Made by a program: the position numbers and the translations under genes
Assembly: GCA_013365325.1 (NCBI GenBank)
Contig: JABVXV010000021.1
Location: 124,001 to 188,000, forward strand
Length of the DNA: 64,000 nucleotides
Direction: 5' to 3'
Source of the DNA: Dipetalonema caudispina
Lineage: Eukaryota > Nematoda > Chromadorea > Rhabditida > Onchocercidae
Notes under the pieces: generated by a model
Database searches by the model: none
What the model was told of the DNA's origin: nothing
Seen by the model: the letters and a program-made list of their open reading frames with translations, nothing else
Shown: piece by piece, positions 12,781 to 23,784 of the stretch
Layout of the letters: every line of letters begins with the position of its first letter
Position numbering within the stretch: position 1 is the first letter of the stretch

Positions 12781-13923
12781 GAACTGCAAAATTAAGCAAA
12801 ACCGTTAGTTCACTTTCTTATAAGTGATTAATTAGAAATCAGCTATCAGAGAGAAGGTGGCGCACACTACATTGGTATCATACCCATTTATGAAATGCAA
12901 GAGGGAAGATGACTGAATCAATCCTCTCCCTACTGAAGAAAGGATGAAATCGCTTTCAAGAATGGGCCACTAGTGTAAGAAAGCTCAAGCGAACAGAAGC
13001 ATAATATCTTGTCAACAGATCACCTAGCAAGAAATCAATCTCTTCTCTACTCACAATTATCACTCCTTCGCGTCGAACTTTGAAAACATTCATGTGTTTG
13101 TATCAATTTCTTATATGAAATGCTATAACCTTCAAAAGTCTTCTCTAGAATGCTGGAACTTACAGTTGCCTCTTTAACCAGCTGAAGCGCCTTCCATCCT
13201 TAATGAAACAACGAGGAAGAGAAGTGAACATTAGCGCTACTCATACAAATTGTCTTCGAGATCATAGCTCTCATTTTGTTCAGCCAGCAGCAATTAGTTC
13301 CAACCGATAAGCGACCAATAATATCAACACACAATTAAACCACTGCAAATTAATAACTAATCTGATCATCTATCATCTAATCTTGAAGGGTCATATTCTA
13401 CCATTTGCCACAGAAATGATAGGTCAAATATAAAAATATCTACAACGCAGAGAAATGAAGGTTTCGTTACACTATTTAAAATTTAATCCGAAAAACTGTC
13501 AGCTATCGACGCGAACGAATGCAACTGTGATGAAGTGAAAGAAATTTATGGGAAGGAATTGTAATCTATCCCATCTTTGAATAAACCCGCCATTCTGAGC
13601 ATCATCCTTCCCAGAATAATGAACCCGATAACTGAGCACTCCTCGACCCCTCATCCCCGCATCCTCATTATCCATCCACAAATGTTATATAAATGAAACC
13701 TCATAGCACTTCATATCATTCTTATCGCACGGTTGGACGTTGTTCGCCGGTCGGTTCTTGCGGTTGTTTTGCTTCATCCCACCTCAGTTTGTTGTAGAGT
13801 TATCCTTTATAGAGGTTTTCGTGTTTTATAATGAGATAACAAGATGATTGAAACATTGGATGACCTCTCACGTCTTACGTGTAGTTTGTTTTGTGATGTA
13901 TTTCAGTTTCAGAAGACAAAGCA
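12781..13923. promoter_or_regulatory. Divergent intergenic region between COX10 and MAD2
   Basis: COX10 (minus) and MAD2 (plus) are transcribed away from each other across this 1.1 kb, so it must contain both promoters. Candidate trans-splice acceptors flank it: TTGCAG ending at 12784 on the minus strand and TATTTCAG near 13905 on the plus strand. No specific transcription-factor site can be assigned. A 60-codon minus-strand open frame at 13499-13681 has no recognisable domain. Confidence 0.45.
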
Positions 13924-16110
13924 ATGACAACCGATACTAAAACTCGTGATGTCATATGTCTGAAAGGATCAGCACAACTTGTTCAAGAATTCTTTCGTAA
14001 GCTTCTTAAAAATGTAGTTATCTTGAAGTTAAATAACTTACTCATGAGTACCACCTCTTCTTCTTCCTATTTCGGTTTAACAGTTCTAATATTGCTCAAG
14101 CTGACTGGCATTTCAAGTAGTTTAAGAAATTTTAGAAGACTGAAATAGTTTCAGACTAAGAGTCTACCGTATTTGTTAAACTTTCTTGAAATCTGTGAAA
14201 CCGTAGTTTTGTCAAAAACTGACTTGGAACGATTAAAATGACGCCGGGATATGTCCTGTCACCCTCTCCATTGTGTTCTTCATCATTAAAATCAGGAATG
14301 TCATTTATGCCTCCTACCTTTCAGCTCTGTCTTTCAACATATTTCGCGACAAAGCAAATTCTGAAGGCGGAATTTTATTTAAAACGTTCATTTCTCAGGC
14401 CTTAATTTACTACTAATACCAATTTAATAAAATTAAACCACTCTAAACAAAATGATTTTATAGATTTTGGCCTTAATACCATCCTTTATCTGCGAGGTAT
14501 ATATCCGGCAGATTCTTTCAAACGAGAAAAAAAGTATGGACTCACCATGCTCGTTACTAATAATCCGGAACTGCAGCAATATTTGGCGCCACTCCTTCAA
14601 CAAGTAAAGTGTAGGTTCTTTTCTTTTGTTTCCAAGTTCTGACAGGAGCTTCCACTTATGGGTCAATCAAGTCGCAATACCATTCTCCTTCATTTAATGT
14701 AAAGTTAATTCTCTGCAGTTTCTTTTAAAAACGAAAGATTGTTGGGTAATATCTAGGTTTTGCGTGTAGCTAAGATATTTTCGTTTCTTGCATGACCAAT
14801 CTAAGTTTCTGATTTCTGCATTCACATCCCGTTTACTCTATTATATTAAAAAAATTTTTTAAAAACTTCACATCCTATTTTTGGAACCGTTGCCCAGCAA
14901 AGAGTGTTCTCTTTTTTTACTTAATCACTTCATTTTCTAAGCACTGATGCCTATTACATTTGGCGATGCTGTCAGATATTATCAGCTTGTGTACAGCTTT
15001 TGGTACTTAGGGCGTGGGATATTATTTGGTCCCGCCGAATATACTTCATAGTGAATAAGCGATAGGTATTTATTGACATACTTTTGAATACGGGATATAG
15101 TCTTTAAGTTACTGGTGAGAGCAAACTATCGTAAGCTGTACCAGATAAGAAACATTTTAAGCGTCATTCTCAGTACAATGATTTTCTAGATTAAGTTAGC
15201 TGATATTCAAGGAAATAAAGTGTTAAAGTCTTAATTTTAACAGAATGTATCACAGGAAGTGTTCGTATTCTTAACCATCACGACTGGTTACTGTGATTGA
15301 CTGCAGTTCTTCTGTTTTCTTTGTGAGTTTGTCACCAACAGCATTAAACGTTTTAAATTCATCGTGATTCTGCTAAACCGTTTTCTTTCAGATTGGTTGG
15401 AAAACAAGCAGTTAAGAAAACTTGTTGTTGTGATCTCAGATATACCGACTAAAGATGTATTGGAACGATGGCAGTTTGACATTGAAACAGATTCAACTAT
15501 TGAGCAAGACGGGTATTTTGATATTATTTGTTGCGTTTCTTTGCTAAAAAGGAATTTTCTTTAAAAAAAAAAAAAAAAAAAAACTAAATCATCAAGATCA
15601 ATGATGACATTGCTTCATCCTCATAAATTGGATCGGGATGAGGAGGAGGATGCAGTGTTAGAAAGGGAATGGCTTAAGCCAGAAACCTGATTTGGCCATC
15701 AGATTTTTTTTTTTTTCAGTGAAAATTCGACCAGACAAAAGGATGAAAAGAAAATCAAACAAGAAATGGCTGATGTGATCAGGTAATAATAGGATTGGAT
15801 TTTGATCAATTCCGCATTTCAAAAAAGAATTCTTCCTGTGATTCTTTTGAAATATTTCAACAGTTTGCTTGTGATATACTTCAGTTGCATTTCCAGACAA
15901 ATAACAGCTTCGGTGACATTCCTACCGTTGCTTGAAGGACCGTGTTCGTTTGACGTGCTCATTTATACAGGTAAGGAGACGGATACACCGGAGAACTGGA
16001 CAGAAAGTAGTGCATGTTTAATTAATGATGGCGAACAAGTACAATTCCGCTCCTTCTCAACGGCTGTACATTCAGTGCATACGAAAGTGTCTTACAAACC
16101 TTGCGTGTGA
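13924..16110 (+). CDS. mdf-2: Mitotic spindle checkpoint protein MAD2 (HORMA domain), complete, 5 exons
   Basis: MAD2 binds MAD1 at unattached kinetochores and is passed to CDC20, inhibiting the anaphase-promoting complex. Exons are 13924-13996, 14464-14610, 15392-15512, 15720-15782 and 15897-16110, joined in phase to 205 aa, the same length as human MAD2L1. The whole protein is one HORMA domain. Recognisable stretches are ICLKGSAQLVQEFF, RGIYPADSF, KYGLTMLVT, RKLVVVISDI, VLERWQFDIETD, ITASVTFLPLLEGPCSFDVL and the C-terminal safety-belt FRSFSTAVHSVHTKVSY. Exon 2 is ended at AAGT/GTAGGT rather than at the nearer CAA/GTAAAG because only this keeps phase and restores VKYWLENKQL. The final exon reads past a possible GTAAGG donor at 15970, since the family sequence continues there. 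It is the divergent neighbour of COX10. Confidence 0.95.
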
Positions 16111-17121
16111 TGTAATTATTTACACTACATTCCATCTCTCATTAATAGATCAGTATCACTTAAGAGCCAATGTAATCAGTTTTGTAACACTAACTGAAGG
16201 ATCCAAAATTTTTGTTGGTTGGGACAGTAAGTGTCACATAACTTATTAGATTTGTCATTAGTTTGAAATATCCTAGTGTGTACTAGAAAATTGGGAGGTT
16301 CATTTTCATGCCGAAAAGTTATGGAATTTATGAAAGAGGTCCGTTTAAAATATGCATTAATAGAAGTCAGGATCTGGAGGTTGGTAAACGAGTTTAAATC
16401 ATAAATTATGGTAGGGTTATTCTGGTCGAGTCGATTACAAGTGTACTTATTTCTGTGAACGTTACACAGAACTAATTTTATTTTATATGGTCTCACTGTC
16501 CATCAAGAAATGATATGAGCTGTCTGAACATTTCCGCATCATTGAATCACAATCTAAGTGTCATGGCGCAACTAAATGTACGCTAAAATATTGGTTTTTA
16601 CATGTGTGTAAAATATTTGGAGGATGCACACTGTAGCATGTCCTTATAAACGTAACTGCAATGAGCTCATGAATGTCGCTTGTCACGTATTTTTGTAGCC
16701 ATGCCTTCTCATTGCATAAATTTGATTTCCAACTATCATCTGTAATAAAAGGATTGTGTGGACCTTTCACAGTACATTCGACAGATGAGTAGTTAGTAAA
16801 GAGGCATTAACATTGCCGTATCACCGTACATTGCGAAATTTAAACTCAAAAGGCAGTATTTTTCAAAGGGATTGTTAGCAAACTGAATTGACAATCTAAA
16901 CGAAATCAGGAATTCTCAGGTAGGTGCATACGATACTAGTGTTCCCTCAATTATGTTACGGGGAACTTTCAATGAGTATGTAGAGTTTAATATGATGCAA
17001 AAAACCATTTCATTTAATTCTGCTTTATTAACATCTGTTCAGAGAATTGCTTCTGATGTTGAAACTCGTTACTATTGACTTCCTGTTTTGTTCCGATAGA
17101 TTATTTATTTACATTTTAAGA
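16111..17121. other. Spacer between MAD2 and selenophosphate synthetase
   Basis: A 1-kb stretch between two plus-strand genes. It should hold the MAD2 3' UTR and the promoter of the next gene. Opposite-strand open frames at 16176-16496 and 16561-16770 have no recognisable domain and low-complexity composition. The distance is long for a nematode operon, so shared transcription is not supported. Confidence 0.45.
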
Positions 17122-19608
17122 ATGGATAGTATAATTAATCGCATTCAATCTGGGTTCAATTCAGCTGACTATGGCTTGCCTGCCGACTTTTTGCTAACAA
17201 AGCTAACACAAATGAAAGGTTGTGGATGTAAGGTTCCGAGAGCGGTAGGTTCTCCATTTTTTGTTCTGATATCAGCTGCACTTGTTAACTATATGCTTTC
17301 TGTAAGAAGCAACCCAAAATAGTGTGTGAAAACGTCAATATATTGCAATTTGGTTTTCTGTTGGTCAGAAACCGTGAGATTTATCCGGTTTGGAATAATG
17401 AATGTGATTAAATCAATAATATGTACATTTTACAATGATCATACAAGCTTTCACGTTGTTAAACGGATAGAATTGTTAAAATTGCATTCGTAACGAAAAC
17501 ATTTCGAGTCGAAATTGTTATTGACTTTTATTTTTTCGTCTTTGATATATCAGGTACCAAGACGAAAGAGTTTATTTCTATGAATTTTTCGTTACTCGTT
17601 TTATTGGCGAACCAACGTATTTTTTTTCAGGTTTTGTTGGAACTTTTGAAAGACTTAAAAACAGATGACAAAGACGATGAGAGAGATTAGTTCCAATATT
17701 CATTTCTGCCATTCCTCACCATTTAGTTCACCTCTAATTTTATGTTGAACTATTTATAAACTATTTGTAGGTATCGGATTGGATAGTTGTGTGGTCCCTT
17801 TGCGACATCAAGGCTTGTTTCTCATCCAGACAACAGATTTTTTCTACCCTCTAGTTGATGATCCGTACCTAATGGCACGTGTTTTTAAATCTTGTGCCAT
17901 TTTTCCTTTGTATTTTTCTTTTTCTTTTTTTTTATTCTGCCACGAAATGCTAGCGTGAAAATCTGTTGTAGGGCAGGATTACCTGTGCAAATGTCTTGAG
18001 CGATTTGTATGCGATGGGAGTGGTTGACTGTGACAATATGTTGATTTTGCTTGGTATACCCAAAGATATCAGTGACAAAGAGCGGGATGTTGTTGCCACC
18101 AATTTCTTCAATGGTTTCAAGGTACTTTTCATTTGCTGTGCAAAACTTCTCCAACCTTGAATTCATCGTAAAGGAGTATCTAAAAAGCTGAAGTAAAAAT
18201 ATAAGATCGGGAAGCAACGTTAAATTTTCGTTAGGATACTGCAACAGAAGCTGGTACTGCCATCAGAGGTGGTCAGACGGTGCGTTGTCCTTGGTTGCTG
18301 CTAGGTGGAGTAGCTACAAGTGTTTGCAGTACTGATGAAATGGCGACAGTTGACGGAGCATGCCCTGGTGATGTTCTTTTGCTCACCAAAGTAATCTTAT
18401 TGTTTACTTCCATTTTTATTAATTTCATGTTAAGGTTGAACATTTTTAAAACAGTGATGTTGTGTACGCTCGGTCGATAATACCATTTGGAGTTTTTCAA
18501 TACGAATTAATCAGATACTGTAAAGTCCTGCCTTAGTGTCCTATTCAGGTGCATCGCTCCAGAGGATAACTCCTACAATAAAAGCTTTGACCCGTAACCT
18601 AGTACTGTAGTGTGTGATATATTTTCTTCCCACGTTGCGATACTAGTGTGACAAGCGCACGACCACACTTCTCAGTTTGAACTAAGTGCTGACTGTAATG
18701 AATTGTTAAAGTTTTATATTCTGTTTAATTGCTCGACAGTTCTGAAAATATTAGTGTAAAGATATTGTACTTCATATTTGCCATGGTAATCCATACTAAA
18801 GACCTGTCAAGTAGAAGTACTAGGCCTGATGAAGGACCTTACGAAGACGAACTGAATAATCTGAGAAAGTTGTAATGCATCACCTGTTCACTAGTAATTT
18901 TCTAGCCACTTGGTGGCCAGGTAGCAGTAAATTCATATGAATGGCTAAAGAGAGGAAATCCCCGTGTGAAAGAACTGAAATTAGATGAAGCGAGAGTTGT
19001 GCGCGCATATCAGCAAGTCGTTGAACAAATGTGTCGACTAAATAGAAACGCTGCACGCATGACTTTAAAATATGGTACTCATGCTTCAACAGATGTAACT
19101 GGTTTTGGGATTCTAGGTTTGTTTTGATATGATTTCTTGCCTTATTGAACTTTTTAAGCGCAGAATTTGCCTGGAACCAAAGTCCTGAAGTTGTTCGCAA
19201 ACGGCGAGAAATTTGTTTCCTTTACAGGACATGCTGACAATTTGGCGAAAGCGCAGAAAGCGGAAGTGCAATTTGTTATTCATACTCTACCCATAATCGA
19301 TTATATGGCCGAAATCTCAAAAACAATGGGCAATGGTTTCAATCTGTTTAGCGGAACATCTGCAGAGACATCAGGCGGCCTCTTAATTGCTGTCGGGAAA
19401 GAGAAGGTTGTTATTTCTTTTGATGCATTTGTTATAAAGTGTAACTAAGTGAACTAATATTCAGGCGGAACACTTACGCACCGAACTGGAACAACTTGAT
19501 GGATTCCCAGTATGGCTTGTGGGCGATGTCGTCAGTGGTTCACGTGGCGCTATTATTGCTGAAGACGTAAAAATTGTTTCTGTAGCTTCAAAAATACACC
19601 TCGTTTAA
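17122..19608 (+). CDS. seld-1: Selenophosphate synthetase (SelD/SPS), Cys form, 8 exons with two non-canonical introns
   Basis: The enzyme makes selenophosphate from selenide and ATP, the selenium donor for selenocysteine synthesis. Exons are 17122-17244, 17631-17685, 17771-17874, 17972-18121, 18235-18390, 18906-19116, 19228-19406 and 19465-19608, giving 373 aa. The active-site loop is KGCGCK at residues 32-37, with Cys34 (TGT) where SPS2 proteins carry selenocysteine. Next come [80 protein letters not shown] and [12 protein letters not shown], all family hallmarks. Intron 3 starts with GC (ATG/GCACGT). Intron 2 has no usable GT: the GT-like site at 17690 leaves the frame broken, whereas splitting after 17685 restores the conserved GIGLD but makes the intron start with AT. 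The start has a TTTTAAG acceptor one base upstream. The intron 2 base could be a sequence error or allele. Confidence 0.9.
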
Positions 19609-19817
19609 GCACTTCTTATTTAACGTATATTCATTCCTATTCGACAATACTTTCTTTTTGAATGTATATGCTAATTCTCATATATGAGAGAGATTAACTT
19701 GAAGTATTGTTGTACACTGACCCGTTATCTATCTTCAATTAGCATCGAAGCAGTGAAATTTCATTGCATATACAAAACATTCTATTATAAAAAATAATAC
19801 ATCGACAAAAAATAATT
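19609..19817. other. Tail-to-tail spacer between seld-1 and FKBP2
   Basis: Only 209 bases separate the stop codons of two convergent genes, so their 3' UTRs probably meet or overlap. The sequence is AT-rich and suitable for polyadenylation on both strands, but I cannot assign exact sites. Confidence 0.5.
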
Positions 19818-21034
19818 CTATAAATCTCCTTCGCGTTCAATCTTGAGCAACTCGATATCGAATTTCAAACTGGCATCGGCTAAAAGTAATAAAATCCTAA
19901 ATAAATAGCAGCAGATCGCTTACGCCAGCACAATATACAAAGACTGATGAATTGAAATGCACGTTACAATTTCCAAATTTACATCACCGCATGCAGACGT
20001 AAGTATACTTACGTGGGATTTTCGGCGGAGAACCGGAACTGCCGTACGCTAGATCAGATGGGATTGCAAGGCGCCGTTGTTCCCCCTCACACATATTCAA
20101 CAATCCCTGATCCCATCCCTTAAAGCACTTTTTTCAGATTAAACAGAGTTGCACTGCTGTATTTCAAGCTCTAATGAGACTTGTAAGATTCAAAAAGCGG
20201 GTTTCGACTCCACAGGTTTTCAGTGAGTACTCAGAGATCTCTAATACTTTGTCGTATCTATTTTACTCAAATTCTTGGGATTTCCACTCTAGTATATTCG
20301 AATAAAGAAGGACATATCCGAAATGCTCTTAGTTAGTAGACTAAGTGCATTTCGGATATGTCCTCCTTTATTTTCAGATAGTACCTTACCAAGGCAGCTA
20401 ACATCATTAAATCGAAGCAGTTCGAGCAAGATGAAATGTAATCTAGCGGTGCAGAGAAGCAAGAACTCTTGATATTACCACGACATGCTATCATTAGCAT
20501 GGACATCCAATGAGAATGTTCAAGGATGCTAACATAGAAGTGAAAAAATTTTTGCAAGAAGATATAACAATACATAAGAGCCATGTTGGAAAAAGACCTT
20601 CTTGTAACGGACAAAGTGGGAAGTTGGTATTTTTAACCGTTTGATATTATCGATGAGGAATCAGGCCAATTCATAAACAGCATGGACAGAAAACACCTAC
20701 CTTAATGACTTGTCCCATGCCGAGCGTAAATATGAATGGCTTATTACGAGACCGGCTATTATCGAACTCGGTACCATCCTCTAACATCCCCTGAATCACT
20801 GAACAGATTACAGCAGAAAGAAACACCCCGCTAAGCGAAACATACCTGAGAAACCCAACAGCAAGGAAGCAAACTTACCACATAATGTACGTTAAGAGTA
20901 TCTCCCTTCCTTGATCTCATTTCACAATTGTCGACACGCTTCTTGACTCCTATTTGCAAACGAGCCAATTCCCTGTCATCACAACAAACCACGACCAAAA
21001 CCAACAGCATGGGGATAATGCTACACTTCAACAT
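19818..21034 (-). CDS. FKBP2: FKBP2-type peptidyl-prolyl cis-trans isomerase, secretory pathway, complete, 4 exons
   Basis: This is a small FK506-binding prolyl isomerase that assists protein folding in the ER. Exons in coding order are 20879-21034, 20701-20790, 20013-20118 and 19818-19879, giving 137 aa (human FKBP2 is 142). Residues 1 to about 18 form a hydrophobic signal peptide ([17 protein letters not shown]). [12 protein letters not shown] then leads into one FKBP domain with [52 protein letters not shown] and FDIELLKIE. The aromatic pocket residues typical of the fold are present (the Phe pair and Trp of GWDQG). The C-terminus is EGDL rather than a classical KDEL/HDEL; human FKBP2 ends RTEL, so weak retention is possible. 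A 33-bp hairpin lies in the intron between exons 2 and 3. Confidence 0.95.
20301..20372. repeat. Near-perfect hairpin (33-bp arms, 6-base loop) in an FKBP2 intron
   Basis: The arms 20301-20333 and 20340-20372 are inverted copies with 31 of 33 positions paired, separated by TAGTAG. The mismatches are isolated, so the stem is almost continuous. It lies in the intron 20119-20700, away from the splice sites. Size and loop are compatible with a microRNA precursor or with the remains of a small inverted-repeat element. No flanking target-site duplication is obvious. Confidence 0.85.
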
Positions 21035-22360
21035 TTCATGTGCTACACTCTTAGTTGAACCACCTTGAAAGGTAAAGTTAAAATATTAATTACATTTTCC
21101 CTGAAGCAGAAAATTATAAGCTGCTGCTGCTGAATACTTTAAGCAGATCAATAAACGATCATAACATATTGAAACTGAAGACTCTGAAATTATATAAGTT
21201 GGAAAAAAAGAAGGTAATTTCATACAAACGAAAGCTACAAGTGAAGTTGAACATCAGAACACCGATAAGAACAGAATATAACAATGTTTAAGTCTGTTAA
21301 GTATGTCCAAAGTAATTCAATACGAAGTCGACAGGAACAAAGCAATATAATTGGTGAAACAAGTGACAAACAATTCCATTTATGCATCATCATATTATAG
21401 TAAAGGAATGCTGACACAAAAAATAACGGCACCATAACTCATTACAGTCCAAAAACATGTAAGTCAATTATTCAGTCTTTGAAAGCACTAGCGGCACATC
21501 AAGTATTTCATCTGGTTTCGAAATAAATCTATGAAAGCATTTCTACTCTTCATTTCGCTGTTGTTTGCCTGATAACAAAGCAATGTTATCATGTATATGA
21601 AAAATCGTACGATGTTCAGCAAAGCATGCAGACTCACACATAGTGTATGTACCATGTGCTCACAAAATGTGCTAGTTATTTTGAAAACTTTTTTCTACGA
21701 TCTTAAAAGATTTTTAATATAGAACGGAGCCATGCAGTGTGCATAACCAACTGCATTTATAGCACTTTCCGAACACTAAAAGCCGGTAGTACTAGAATCA
21801 GACCATTTAAAAACGTGGCATGCTTGCAGATCTTACATATATGAAAACCAAGAAAAAGAACAGTAGTGAGAAAAAAAATCAAAAGTGTTGAACAGATAAA
21901 ATGCACATTTCTATGTCACAGATTACTTATTTACATTATTTTCCTTCCTTTCCTCTACTCTAGTTGTTCATTTTAGTCGTCTTTTTTATTTCAAACAAGA
22001 CGCTGTGGATGCTTCCTATAACATATACTTCAACAGAAACAAAGCACATCCATAAAATTTGTCTCATTTTAACAGACACTTAAAATGATATACTTCAATA
22101 TAAAGATTAATAAGGAATCCCGAGAAAACTTTACAACAATGACAAATCTTCATCTAGTGGGTTTCATTCTTCCAATTTAGTGTAAAAGGTCATGAATACG
22201 TGCGTAAAATTGGTAAGCTTTAAAATTCTCTTTGCTATGAGTTGCAGAAATAACAATGAATAGAACTACAGTGGACTAAGATGAAGAAAGTAGATGTACT
22301 ATTCACATCAGTCGAGATCATAGCTTACCGGTGAAGAAACTATTGCAAAACCTCACACAC
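21035..22360. other. Spacer between FKBP2 and HMG-5-like genes
   Basis: This 1.3-kb AT-rich stretch separates two minus-strand genes. It presumably contains the FKBP2 promoter and leader and the 3' UTR of the HMG gene. A 66-codon open frame at 21235-21435 has no recognisable domain. No RNA gene was recognised. Confidence 0.45.
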
Positions 22361-23784
22361 TCAGCCACATATTTCTCCACTTTTTGAAAGAGCTTTGGCT
22401 CGTTCATTGTATGCCTGCAAATAAGTCTAAGCCGATTTCAAAATTAATCATGAGTTAGTAATGTCTACCATTTGACAAAAATAATTGCGTAAATAATCAG
22501 TTCTTCATTAAACACTGATTTTTGGAATACCCACAATTATGCCTTGAATCTGTCCGAAAAACTCCAAAAAACTTACATCTTTATCAGACTGGGGAAGTGA
22601 CTTCCAGACAATTGCCAATTCCCTGATGATATCCTGTTGCTTTTTATCAATATCAGCAACCCCTTTTACAGCCTTCTCCTTCACAAAAAGCATCCATCCT
22701 GACATTGGCCGTTGACCGTCACTCTCTCGTTCCTACAATGAAACCACATTACAAATGTCAAAATTCAGCTCTCTCCTGGTGAATTTTATCTCGAATTTCG
22801 TCTACTTTTCATTAAAAAAGAAAAAGAAAAACTACATAAATTCAGTACTTATTCCTCCAGAAGTTTAAAAAAAAGATACGACTGAACGCACTTTCCTCCT
22901 TTCCAAACGTATTCGTCGTTTTAAGCGAGCCTCTCTCAAATTCTTAGCTTGTTTACGAAGCTCCTCTTTCTCAGTTTCACTCATTGATTCGAATTTTGAT
23001 CTTTTTTCTTCGTTTATTCGTAATGCTTCATCAATATATTTCTATAACTCACAAATTAGTTCCATTATTATTTACCAATGAAATATCTCTCACCACCACT
23101 TCGCCTGGTCCATAAGACGATGCTGTACATGCGTAATTTTAACTTGGATATCGTCTATTTTCCATGCAAAAATGCTACGTAGGCATAAATGTTGAAGTAA
23201 ACTTCACCGGAAGCCAGAAATGAATCACGCTCCGGTGTAAGCTAGGACCACAAACAAGCAGGGACAACAACTTCCCAGTAACTTTAACCTGATAATACGT
23301 CAGTTTATTGCAGCAATTGGAAGAGATTACCTTACATATATTACTTGGACACAGGATCAAGACCGCTAATTTATGAAAAATAATTTAGCCAAATTCTGCT
23401 CTCTAGATTAAAAGGAAAACGATAAAACAAACCTTTTTGGCAGCCTCGTCCAAATTTTTCCATTGCTTGGTAAGGTTACTGAAAACTTCTGTAGGTTTTT
23501 CATTTTCTCTTGACGCGAAATTCTTCTTGATGAATAAACTGAACGGTGTCGTTTTACCGAATCCCGGAGGAAGACGCTCAAACTTTCTATGAGATCCTGC
23601 GGTTTCCACTGCAGCATAATATCTACAATAAGTACACCATCACCTATATTCCATAACTATTAATTCCCTATACTTGATTTCAGTCGACACCACTCCTTTG
23701 TTTTTGAAAGACGATTAAATACCTGATGACTGGGGTCACATTAGCCAAAGATATATGACGTAAGTTGCATATCAGCGAAAACAT
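22361..23784 (-). CDS. hmg-5: Mitochondrial HMG-box protein, TFAM/HMG-5-like, complete, 5 exons
   Basis: TFAM-type proteins coat, bend and package mitochondrial DNA and in vertebrates promote its transcription. Exons in coding order are 23723-23784, 23433-23622, 22892-23041, 22577-22732 and 22361-22414, joined in phase to 203 aa, close to C. elegans HMG-5. The N-terminus (MFSLICNLRHISLANVTP, then IRYYA) is basic, lacks acids and looks like a mitochondrial presequence. HMG box A begins near PPGFGKTTPFSLFIKKNF and contains NLTKQWKNLDEAAKKKY. A strongly basic linker follows (ARLKRRIRLERRK). Box B begins near RPMSGWMLFVKEK and contains AIVWKSLPQSDKDAYNERA. The protein stops soon after box B, without a long tail. 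A TTCCCAG acceptor lies 5 bases upstream of the start. Two boxes plus a presequence make another HMG family unlikely. Confidence 0.9.

Noticed and set aside
19167..19448. Open frame starting upstream of seld-1 exon 7
   Set aside because: The stretch before 19228 is intronic: family sequence runs directly from GFGILG to HADNLAK, and TTTACAG at 19227 gives the right phase.
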